Source of the DNA: Chitinophaga sp. YR573
GTDB lineage: Bacteria; Bacteroidota; Bacteroidia; Chitinophagales; Chitinophagaceae
Assembly (NCBI RefSeq): GCF_900110995.1
Contig: NZ_FOJF01000002.1
Location: 1,488,001-1,552,000 of the forward strand
Direction: 5' to 3'
Length of the DNA: 64,000 nt
Every line of letters starts with the position of its first letter. Position 1 is the first letter of the stretch. The position numbers and the translations under genes were made by a program. Shown here piece after piece: positions 9,107 to 16,729 of this stretch. The notes beneath the pieces are model-generated. The model had not been told where the DNA came from. It did no database searches and saw only the letters and a program-made list of their open reading frames with translations.

Positions 9107-11191
9107 CTACACAGTAGTAACCGCGGAATTTTCAGGTAACTGTGCACAACTTTCACGGTACTCCAGCGACAGTTTCGTTAATTGTGCTGCCCATACTATG
9201 AACTTTGCCAATATCTCTGCGGCGACTGTACCGGTAATGATTGTAATTATCCGGGTAATTGCTGCAGTTAAGGCAAACCAGCCAGCTGAGATAAAAGAGA
9301 ATTTTAAGATCGGCCATAAAATCCTTTCACGATGCGTTTCTGTTATGATATCCAAAGCAGATGCAACACCGATTGTTGTGCCTACTAAAGCAGTGATCTT
9401 TGCCAGTAGCCTGGCATTCTTGATAATAAGGTTGAAGATTTTAGTAGGGATCTGATTAAACGGAGAGAACGTCGGGAGTGGTAGGAATATACCAAAAAAG
9501 CCAACAGTCATCTTAAAGGTAAAACTTATCCACCAGAGTGTACAGTCAGATACTTCCCCCGTTGGACGATCATAAAAAAGGATGTCTCCACGTAAGCTAT
9601 GGTAAGTGATACTTGTTCTGCCATTTTCATCTACCCTGGTGAAAACTTTCTGTAGCTTTTCATTTGCAGAAAATTCTTTCTCTGCCTGTGCGTATGCTTT
9701 TTCAAATGTTTCCCTGAAAGTAGTTTGTTTTTCTTCGTCCAGTTTCAAAAAGCTCACCAGGTCTGTAAACGTTCGTTCTTTGTGAGTCTGTGAGAACAAT
9801 GCCGGCTGACTGGCAAAACGTACGCCTACCGGATGGGGAAGGGCCGGCTCTTCTACGCCATTGAAATAACTGGCATTGATAGGCATGGTAATGCCCAGCT
9901 CTGCTTTTCGCTCTTCCACACCGATCGTTGTAGTGGCCAGTGCATGGGCCGCTCCATCGAGCAGTTGAACAGGATTCCCCATTGTATCGAGCGGTGGCGT
10001 AACTGTGAAGTCGAAATTGGCCACCAGTCTTGGATCAGTGATCACATCATTCAACATCCATTGGCGAAGCTCTGCCTGGTCCAGGCATGTTTTCCACAAA
10101 CGAACGTTTTGAAAATAACCGGTGAAGTGAGAGCCGCCGATAAAAAGTTTCCCCTGATCAAGCTTAGCAACCCCACCTGGAAAATGTTCTGCTGTTTGCA
10201 GGTTACCATTCACGTAAAGGCTCATCATCTTTGAATTTTCGTTATAGGTAACGGCAAAGTGATAAAAGCGTCCTTCAGTTATCTCCTCGGTTGAAACGAT
10301 TTGTTGGCTATCTGAGTTTCGTGAGGCAAGGATGCGGCTTTTTGCTTTATCATATTTGATATTGTATTGCCATTGCAAATCCTTTGTGAATGAAAGTATG
10401 TAGGAGTATTCAGCAGTGGCTGATGGGTTCATCCATCCTTCTATGGTGTATGGCTTATTGCCCTCAAAATTATATTCGGGATTGATGCCACAGTCAATCA
10501 CGCCGTTCTCTGTCAGTTTTACTGAAGGAACGCTGTAAAGGTAATTTGGCTTGGGATCGGGGTACGAAATCGGAATTGAATTACCGGAACGGTCTTCAGT
10601 AGGCATTTCCGTAAAGTCCGCCCAAAAACCGAGATTGTATGTTTGATCTTTAGGAGGTGTGATGGCAACTGCATCTTCTACAACTTGAAAAAGATCACGC
10701 GCAGACTTCCAGATTACTATACGTGCAATTTGTCCGTGGAAGAAATCCTGGAGATTGCCGTTGAAATCTCTTCTTACCCCAATAAGTGTGCTGCGACTTA
10801 GATTTTGAGTAAGCTCGCCTTGCAGTTTTGTGCTGGCTACCTCTTTCCCATCCTGATACAACGTGATTAACTTATTGTTACCATTAAAAGTGAATGCAAC
10901 CTGGTGCCATTCGTTGAGCGATAAAAGTGTTGGGGATGTTAATTGAGACCACTGGCCATTCTGAAGGCCCACTCCGCAAGTTAAATACCCATTAGTAATT
11001 GAGAATACAAATGGCGAGCTGACACCCGTCATATTGGAAAGAATAACACCTGTTTGGGTGGTTGAAAGGATCGTTGCTTCAAAGGTAAAAGCCTGCAGGT
11101 TTTTAAATTGGTCAGCTGGAAAATAGGCATAAGCATTGCCATTTAACTGAAGTGCGCTATATCCCCAGCGCATTGTTAATCCAAGATTCAT
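9107..11191 (-). CDS. LamG-domain protein with hydrophobic C-terminal region
   Basis: A 694-residue protein with two concanavalin-A-like/LamG jelly-roll domains (about 10-175 and 225-400), recognised by repeated NEWHQVAFTF-type and FYHFAVTYNENSK strands followed by LYVNG and iGG-type turns. A linker follows, then a C-terminal third with about three hydrophobic segments (about 560-590, 600-625 and 640-670). LamG domains usually bind carbohydrate or protein outside the cell, yet there is no signal peptide: the protein starts directly in the first domain. Export by a non-classical route, or a toxin/effector role with the hydrophobic segments inserting into a membrane, is possible but unproven. 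It is transcribed alone, with about 800 bp of non-coding DNA upstream. Confidence 0.7.
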   Translation of the reverse strand: MNLGLTMRWGYSALQLNGNAYAYFPADQFKNLQAFTFEATILSTTQTGVILSNMTGVSSPFVFSITNGYLTCGVGLQNGQWSQLTSPTLLSLNEWHQVAFTFNGNNKLITLYQDGKEVASTKLQGELTQNLSRSTLIGVRRDFNGNLQDFFHGQIARIVIWKSARDLFQVVEDAVAITPPKDQTYNLGFWADFTEMPTEDRSGNSIPISYPDPKPNYLYSVPSVKLTENGVIDCGINPEYNFEGNKPYTIEGWMNPSATAEYSYILSFTKDLQWQYNIKYDKAKSRILASRNSDSQQIVSTEEITEGRFYHFAVTYNENSKMMSLYVNGNLQTAEHFPGGVAKLDQGKLFIGGSHFTGYFQNVRLWKTCLDQAELRQWMLNDVITDPRLVANFDFTVTPPLDTMGNPVQLLDGAAHALATTTIGVEERKAELGITMPINASYFNGVEEPALPHPVGVRFASQPALFSQTHKERTFTDLVSFLKLDEEKQTTFRETFEKAYAQAEKEFSANEKLQKVFTRVDENGRTSITYHSLRGDILFYDRPTGEVSDCTLWWISFTFKMTVGFFGIFLPLPTFSPFNQIPTKIFNLIIKNARLLAKITALVGTTIGVASALDIITETHRERILWPILKFSFISAGWFALTAAITRIITIITGTVAAEILAKFIVWAAQLTKLSLEYRESCAQLPENSAVTTV

Positions 11192-11670
11192 GATAGTTTT
11201 TTTGTCCTACTCTGTTATGGCTTTTCGGCTTCGCCCCCTGCTTATTGTCAAGTCAGGCAGACCCGTTTTTGTAGTGCTTGCGGTTGCAACTCAAGAGTTT
11301 GATCAGCCGAAGTCTCAATCGGTCAAACGAATTGTATAAAACAATGCTGATTCATTTTGTATTCATTACGCATGTGTGGCAATGAACACTTAAACTGAAG
11401 AAGGGATGGATTTGAAACAAGATGTGTTGAACGTTGATAATTCCGGTTCTGTCATTTTTGTATTGTTTTACTGATCATCTTTGAGAATACAAAAGTGGGT
11501 TAGTTTATGAGCCCAGGTAAGAGGAGAAATGTGTGTTTTTTAAAACGGGTATAAATACCTGGTTTTTAGAAAACGGGGATTTGTACCTGTTAACGGTAAT
11601 TGGTTCTGGAGAATGTTCGGAGAGTGTTTGAGGAGAGTTAAAGTATATATCGCTCTTTGGGCACTCATTA

Positions 11671-11730
11671 ACCAGGGTTTGACCAGGGTTTGTTCGGTTC
11701 CAGCCGATCAAACCCTTGTTAAACCCTGGT
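11671..11730. repeat. Imperfect 27-bp inverted repeat
   Basis: Two 27-nt arms with about four mismatches and a 6-nt centre (TTCCAG). The left arm contains two tandem CCAGGGTTTG-like units, mirrored on the right. No T run follows, so a simple terminator is unlikely; it may be a repetitive hairpin element or a protein-binding site. Confidence 0.7.
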
Positions 11731-11830
11731 CTGCTACCGGCCTACCAGAGATCTACCTATAGAGACTTATACAACTTACTATAAACAGTCATTATTCAAG
11801 CTAAAAACTATGTTAAATCCCGGATCTGTA

Positions 11831-11861
11831 TTGATAAATTACAGGCAATAATTTATCTTTG
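11831..11861 (+). promoter_or_regulatory. Bacteroidota-type promoter for the DUF6266 gene
   Basis: TATCTTTG at 11854-11861 matches the TAnnTTTG -7 consensus, with a TTGA about 19 nt upstream. It would give a 5' leader of about 130 nt before the ATG at 11996. Confidence 0.45.
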
Positions 11862-11995
11862 CAATACAAACTGAAGGAAGGGAAGGAACCTTACCAGTTG
11901 TTGAAAAACACCTCCACTTTGTCTCAATTAGCTACGGTTAACCTTGATTTAACGTATGTAGCCCATTTACCCGAAAAATTTAAAAAACAAAAAAT

Positions 11996-12646
11996 ATGGC
12001 GCGTTTAGATAACGGCATCTTAGGAGGCATGTATGGAGTTATCGGCAATCTGGAAATATATATGCTCAATGGCAAATATATTGCCCGTAGCCGTCGCTGT
12101 AAGAGTACAAAACCGCCCTCTGAAAAGCAACTGGCATGCTGGAAAAGAATGGCAGTAGTAATTAAATTTTTAAGTGGTTTTGTCCCATATGTGCAGGTTG
12201 GTTTTGCTTATACTGCTGAAAAAAAAGGCTGGAACGGACATAATGCGGCAACCTCATACCAGATTAAACACACACTTACAGGGCAGTATCCCGACTATAC
12301 CATAGATTATTCAAAAGTACGGCTCACAGAGGGGGCTATGAGTACTGAGAATATTAATGCTGCTGTTATCCAACAGAATAACTCTCTGGTATTTACCTGG
12401 ACAGCAGATCTGAGTTATAAACATAGCAGTGATCGCGTGATGCTACTCGCATATGCACCCGCATTAAATGAAGCAGTTTATACAGTAGGTGGTGCAAGAA
12501 GAATGGATGGTCGCGACGTATTATTATTACCTGATAGTAGCTGGCAGGAAAAAGTGATAGAAATCTACTTCTCATTTGTGAGCGAAAACCGTAAGCAATG
12601 TACTAACAGTATATATCTTGGTCAGATATTTACCAGCGTTTACTAA
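11996..12646 (+). CDS. DUF6266-family protein
   Basis: A 216-residue protein of unknown function typical of Bacteroidota. The start MARLDNGILGG, the Gly-rich opening followed by KYIARSRR, and PPSEKQLACWKRMAVV are the usual N-terminal marks of DUF6266. A beta-rich C-terminal half follows, with WTADL and MLLAYAP segments. There is no signal peptide or membrane helix. It stands alone: the 5' side is a long non-coding stretch and the 3' side faces the glycosyltransferase on the other strand. These genes are often present in many copies per genome in variable regions, consistent with the accessory look of this segment. I cannot assign a role. Confidence 0.75.
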   Translation: MARLDNGILGGMYGVIGNLEIYMLNGKYIARSRRCKSTKPPSEKQLACWKRMAVVIKFLSGFVPYVQVGFAYTAEKKGWNGHNAATSYQIKHTLTGQYPDYTIDYSKVRLTEGAMSTENINAAVIQQNNSLVFTWTADLSYKHSSDRVMLLAYAPALNEAVYTVGGARRMDGRDVLLLPDSSWQEKVIEIYFSFVSENRKQCTNSIYLGQIFTSVY

Positions 12647-12768
12647 ATTAAAAATATGCACTATTCTGATGGCTATGAAAGATCAAATTGTTCTTAGACG
12701 ATGGTGAATTTTTTCATGTATACCGGATTGTGGTGTTAATGATGGGTCCCCTTGGGAATCCGGTTCCG

Positions 12769-13956
12769 CTAATGTCCCGAATAGACCTTAGGCGTATGCA
12801 AAAAAGCAGCCCGGTTCTGCCGCATATGCAGGATAGCCTTTATCATGGAAAACGCCAGTATAGGAACAGTAAAAAAGGCAAAAAAAGTAGATTTGTTATA
12901 GAAGGAGGAAGGAATGGCCAGTATCATTGTTGCTGTGTAAAGCCCCATTACACTCAGCCAGTAACCATATCCAGGGTAAATGAGATCACCATCCAGCCAT
13001 GTATCTGCAATCATAAAAAGAGACAGGACAAGGAATATCATCATCAATAATAACCGGGGTAAGAGCAGGCATTGAAATACTTTATGCAGATACATGCGCT
13101 GCCCGGATAACCGGAGCATGTCTTTACGTAAGAAACTTTTTAGATGCATTACCTGGGTAGCTATCCAACGGGTACGCTGCTTCTCAAATACCTGGGAGCT
13201 TTGTACTTTCTCATCGTAAATGTAGGCGTCTTCTATGTATTCTACTACAATGTTTCTTTTTACCAGCTGTACATCTACTTCTTTATCTTCTCCCGGATTA
13301 TTTTGAATAACAGGGAAGGCAAAGATCGTTTTGATAATATCGAATTCAAATGCCATACCGGAACCTATCAGTGCAGACGAAAGCCCTATCACCCTTTGTC
13401 CTTTTCTGAAAATAGTGTTATTCATTTCCTCACTTAGCGAATCGAGAATAGCCACAGGAATATTTTTATTCTTGGCTGTTCTATGGCATTGCACTGCTTT
13501 CCAGCCACTATGAAAAGCATGATTGATCTTTTCCAGGCAGTCTTCTGACATAAGATTATCTGCATCGAGGATCAATGCGATATCATGTGTTGGTAGTTCA
13601 TTAAATGCGGCATTTAATGATTTTGCCTTCATACTTTTATCCAGTACTACTTCAATTATATTAACCGGTAAGGATTTTAGCCGGTTAATTGTTTCTGGTG
13701 ATAATGAATCTGCAATGACGGTTACGCTGTATTTATCCAAAGGATAAGATTGTAATAGCGCATGTTGAGCCGTATGAACGATTATATTATCTTCTTTGTA
13801 AGAAGGAATTAAAACAGCAATGTGTAGCTTTTCAGGATAAGAGGTATACTTGTTTAAAGTACCCCATCTTCCGGCTGCAGCCAGTATGAAAAGATAGCTG
13901 ATGCTAGTCAGCAGATAGATGAAAAGAGCGATGAATAAAATGTGAAGTGTCATCAT
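12769..13956 (-). CDS. Family 2 glycosyltransferase, membrane-bound
   Basis: A 395-residue inner-membrane glycosyltransferase of the GT2 fold. It has an N-terminal helix (about 2-27), a catalytic domain starting IAVLIPSYKE, LILDAD as the DXD metal/sugar-nucleotide site, an EDKEVD acidic segment in the position of the catalytic Asp, and QRTRW as the QxxRW acceptor motif. Three C-terminal helices follow (about 290-370), as in processive synthases. The substrate is unknown; polysaccharide synthesis is likely from the family. The gene is monocistronic. A second, truncated copy of its last third lies at 7853-8251, so this gene is the intact parent or paralogue of that fragment. Confidence 0.85.
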   Translation of the reverse strand: MMTLHILFIALFIYLLTSISYLFILAAAGRWGTLNKYTSYPEKLHIAVLIPSYKEDNIIVHTAQHALLQSYPLDKYSVTVIADSLSPETINRLKSLPVNIIEVVLDKSMKAKSLNAAFNELPTHDIALILDADNLMSEDCLEKINHAFHSGWKAVQCHRTAKNKNIPVAILDSLSEEMNNTIFRKGQRVIGLSSALIGSGMAFEFDIIKTIFAFPVIQNNPGEDKEVDVQLVKRNIVVEYIEDAYIYDEKVQSSQVFEKQRTRWIATQVMHLKSFLRKDMLRLSGQRMYLHKVFQCLLLPRLLLMMIFLVLSLFMIADTWLDGDLIYPGYGYWLSVMGLYTATMILAIPSSFYNKSTFFAFFTVPILAFSMIKAILHMRQNRAAFLHTPKVYSGH

Positions 13957-14303
13957 GGTGATCTAGTTAACAAATGGGTGTAACAATAAAAGCATAAGGA
14001 AGCAAAAAGGATAATATTATCAGCCCCGCAGAGCGATTTTAGAGAATAGAGATTGAACTGTTCATGATAAGGATTTTACGTAATGTAAATGGGCCTTGTC
14101 TGATAGGGATGGTGAGAATTATTACGGAAAGCTTAAAACTTAAAACAGATTACTACGGGTTAAATTTCTAACTCTAAAATACAACAAAAACAACTCCCTG
14201 AAATTTTATTTATAGTCCGGTTTAGCTCTCCGGAGATTCAATTATCCCGGAAAATAATTATTTTCACGCCTGAGCCGGGGCAAATCCCCGTAACTTTAAA
14301 AGA
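13957..14303. other. Divergent intergenic region
   Basis: About 350 bp between the divergent glycosyltransferase and SUFU-domain genes. It must contain both promoters. Apart from the palindrome at 14250-14265 I see no clear structure and no gene. Confidence 0.6.
14250..14265. promoter_or_regulatory. Perfect 16-bp palindrome, possible operator
   Basis: GAAAATAATTATTTTC is self-complementary and lies 38 nt before the SUFU-domain gene. An almost identical palindrome with one extra central A stands upstream of the ECF sigma gene at 20006-20022, and bases on both flanks are shared. A shared regulator or promoter element is inferred. Confidence 0.35.
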
Positions 14304-14957
14304 ATGACAAAGGAAGAATACAAGGCGGCTTTTGACGAGGAAGATGCAGTAGGGTGGCTTTCTATAGATAAGAAACTGGAGGAAATCTATGGAGATGCAG
14401 AGCCAAGGCATTATGCTCCCCCTCTCCATTATGCAGCAGGAGGGGAAGACCCTATTGACGGTTCCAGTATCTACGACAGCGAAAAACAGTCGTTTCACAG
14501 GCATATTATCAGTTATGGGATGTCCGAATTATATTATGATCTGGAGAAGATAGATGAGCCTTTCAGTAAATGGGGCTTTGAGTTTACTTTCAGGATCAAG
14601 CCTTTTGAAGGGGATAAAGAAGATCCTTTATGGGTGATACAGATGATGAATAACCTGGCTAAATATGTCTATAGCAGCGGTAAATGGTTTGAACCTTATC
14701 ATTTTATCCCTGCCAATGGCCCTATAAGACTGGATACGGATACAGACATCGTAGGATTGGCATTCGTCCCTGATCCTGAGTTGGGTGTAATACAAACGCC
14801 AAATGGAGAGGTTTCTTTCCTGCAAATGGTAGGATTAACATCCAAAGAAACAGAAAGGTTGTTAGCGAGCCCTAAAATAGCCGATGTAGAGAAGCTGATT
14901 AATGAGATGAGAGAAACAAATCCACTACTGATTACAGATCTTACAAGAAAGAGTTAA
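14304..14957 (+). CDS. Suppressor-of-fused (SUFU) domain protein
   Basis: A 217-residue cytoplasmic protein made almost wholly of a SUFU-like domain. Visible marks are GWLSIDKKLEEIYG, then the HY of EPRHYAP, then DPIDGSSIYDS, SYGMSELYYD and WGFEFTFRI, all in the usual order. In bacteria this domain is frequent in immunity proteins against polymorphic toxins, and also occurs in proteins without known role. No toxin gene is visible next to it, unless the LamG protein 3 kb away counts. It stands alone, with a family A repeat straight after its stop. Domain call is firm; immunity function is only a possibility. Confidence 0.8.
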   Translation: MTKEEYKAAFDEEDAVGWLSIDKKLEEIYGDAEPRHYAPPLHYAAGGEDPIDGSSIYDSEKQSFHRHIISYGMSELYYDLEKIDEPFSKWGFEFTFRIKPFEGDKEDPLWVIQMMNNLAKYVYSSGKWFEPYHFIPANGPIRLDTDTDIVGLAFVPDPELGVIQTPNGEVSFLQMVGLTSKETERLLASPKIADVEKLINEMRETNPLLITDLTRKS

Positions 14958-14963
14958 AATACA

Positions 14964-15209
14964 GACAGTCTCAAAAGTAACTAATACATCTTCGATATGT
15001 TTGGGGCAAAACATAAAAGGCTCCGCTAGGAGCCCCGTGTTTGTAGCAAACAAATAAAACAACAAACACAGACTCCGTTAGGAGTCCCCTAAATTTGCTA
15101 GTATCAGGGGACTCCTAACGGAGTCAATTATGTAGAAGATAAATTGTTGCTACAAACACGGGGCTCCTAGCGGAGCCTTTTTAGTGTCTGCAAATACTTT
15201 TGAGACAGC
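14964..15209. repeat. Family A composite palindromic repeat, copy 1
   Basis: A nearly symmetrical palindrome about 245 nt long. Outer arms are CTCAAAAGTA and TACTTTTGAG. Inside are GGCTCCGCTAGGAGCC (left) and its exact reverse complement (right), then a second hairpin pair GACTCCGTTAGGAGTC around the centre, joined by CGTGTTTGTAG-type linkers. It lies in the gap between the converging SUFU and SusD genes, and the right end (GGAGCC followed by a T run) could terminate transcription. Confidence 0.85.
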
Positions 15210-15240
15210 CTGCAATTATTAGTAGTGCCCAAGTTTAATT

Positions 15241-15400
15241 ACATAATCTTCGCGCCAGATGTTATTGATCGATAAATACACCTTATCTGACGTGAATATT
15301 AGGTGAAGTTAAATTGAAAAATAAATTCTGCGCCCATATTCCAAAGCTAAATCAGAGAACTAAACAGTCAGATGCAGTGTATTTATGATCAATAACATCT
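15241..15400 (-). repeat. Family B 160-bp structured element, copy 1
   Basis: Starts ACATAATCTTCG and ends CAATAACATCT. The arm AGATGTTATTGATC at 15257 is repeated in inverse orientation at the right end, followed inward by ATAAATACAC and TCTGAC on both sides, so the ends can pair over about 35 bp. It ends one base before the stop codon of the SusD gene; strand is given by that gene. Related copies are at 28597, 44505 and 50976. Confidence 0.85.
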
Positions 15401-15401
15401 A

Positions 15402-16709
15402 TTATATATTGCTCTCATTCTGAGGTAAAGGATACCTTGGCCACACATCATCATCAGGTCTGTCCTTTGGCAATGTTCCCAGCAAGCCATAACGTCTTGC
15501 ATCTATCCACCAATGCCCTTCCATAAACAAAGAATAACGCCTGTTATAGAGTAGTTCTGTCAGCAATGCCGCAGTAGTAATAGCACCCGCATAAGAAGGC
15601 AGATTATGTGCCGTACGGATACGGTTTAAGGCTACAATAGCATCCGGAAATGCACCGGTTTGAATCTTAGCTTCCGCATAGATCAGGATCAATTCTTCAT
15701 TACGGATAATACTGACAGAAGAGTTGAGGGAATTCCAGATAGTAAGGTCCCGGTTGCCGGTTAAACCACTCTGACTGGCAGAGGAAGTACGCAACGCAGT
15801 TTTATTGATACGGTCATCACCCGCTATAATATCATTGACAAAAGAAGGATTCGCTACCCTTACTTCACCATTCCCATTGGGGGCCAGGTACATCGTATTG
15901 GCAAGATCACCACCATTCGTAGAGAAAGCATGATATACACCCGTAGCAAACGCACCATTCAGGTCGAAGAAGGACTCGTTAAGAGCTGTTAAAGCAGCAG
16001 CCCAGTTCTTCCGGTAAGTATATACCCTGGCAGCTAATGCACGGTTAAATTTGATCAACCCGGCAGCATCTTTGAATCCCAAAAAACCATCAGACAAAGG
16101 GAACATCACCTCTGATCCGGTAAGGTCCGCTTTACCATCATCCAGGAATTTAAGCACAGAGTCCATCACTACACCAGGATCGGTAATTACCGGGCCTAAT
16201 GTTGCTCCGGTAGCAACAGGGATACGGGCACCGTTGGAATCCGTCATATTGATGTTGAGTAACAACTGGTAGCCGATCAGCGTTTTTGCAAAGCCGGTAA
16301 AGGCTTTCTTTTGCGCATCAGAAGCAATAGCTGTCTGGGTATTCTTGATAGCATCCAGGAGAATGAAACACTGCCTGATTACCTGGTAACGGGACCCCCA
16401 GGGATTGGTAATATAGAAAGTGTTATTGTCCAGTCTTTTAGTACCACCGCCTAAAAGATCTGTAGTATAACGGGGTTCTGCACCGGAAAAACGGTAAATC
16501 TCTCTGCCGATAACACCGGTACCATCCAGGTAAACAGCCAGGTTATTACGCATCCCGGATTCCGCACCTGTTACCAGGTTAAACAAATCACTCCGGGTAG
16601 GATTAGCAGTGATCCCATCAACAACAGGAGTATTCAAACTGTTGATCTCTCCTTTCTGACAGGCACTGAATGATAGCAGTATAATAAAAGCTGCAAAATA
16701 CTTATTCAT
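15402..16709 (-). CDS. SusD/RagB-family outer-membrane lipoprotein (unit 1)
   Basis: Surface lipoprotein that binds nutrient and hands it to the partner SusC channel. From the chosen start it has about 435 residues: a lipoprotein signal ending LLSFSAC (Cys about 17), then helical TPR-like SusD repeats with the usual C-terminal NEELILIYAEAKIQ and RRYSLFMEGHWWIDARRYG segments. I prefer the ATG at 16709 because it begins directly at the signal peptide. An upstream in-frame ATG at 16733 overlaps the SusC stop (ATGA) and would add eight residues. It is slightly short for the family. No enzyme gene is linked, so the nutrient cannot be guessed. A family B repeat follows its stop. Confidence 0.9.
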   Translation of the reverse strand: MNKYFAAFIILLSFSACQKGEINSLNTPVVDGITANPTRSDLFNLVTGAESGMRNNLAVYLDGTGVIGREIYRFSGAEPRYTTDLLGGGTKRLDNNTFYITNPWGSRYQVIRQCFILLDAIKNTQTAIASDAQKKAFTGFAKTLIGYQLLLNINMTDSNGARIPVATGATLGPVITDPGVVMDSVLKFLDDGKADLTGSEVMFPLSDGFLGFKDAAGLIKFNRALAARVYTYRKNWAAALTALNESFFDLNGAFATGVYHAFSTNGGDLANTMYLAPNGNGEVRVANPSFVNDIIAGDDRINKTALRTSSASQSGLTGNRDLTIWNSLNSSVSIIRNEELILIYAEAKIQTGAFPDAIVALNRIRTAHNLPSYAGAITTAALLTELLYNRRYSLFMEGHWWIDARRYGLLGTLPKDRPDDDVWPRYPLPQNESNI

Positions 16710-16729
16710 ATATAATGATTTTAAATTGA

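Larger units (their letters stand above)
11192..11995. other. Long non-coding stretch
   Basis: About 800 bp without a believable gene. It holds the upstream region of the LamG gene, an imperfect 60-nt inverted repeat at 11671-11730 and a promoter-like site near 11831-11861 serving the DUF6266 gene. A 68-codon frame at 11505-11711 (- strand) looks like chance, since part of it is the inverted repeat. Confidence 0.6.

Noticed and set aside
11505..11711. 68-codon frame on the - strand in the gene-free stretch
   Set aside because: No start context, no recognisable composition, and part of it is the inverted repeat at 11671-11730.
12688..13050. 120-codon + strand frame over the 3' end of the glycosyltransferase
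   Set aside because: It is the opposite strand of a clearly coding region with intact motifs.
15241..15400. Family B elements as integron attC sites (palindromic, just after gene ends, constant orientation)
   Set aside because: The ends do not show the RYYYAAC and GTRRRRY core sites, neighbouring genes are ordinary chromosomal genes (one is rnpB), and no integrase is present.
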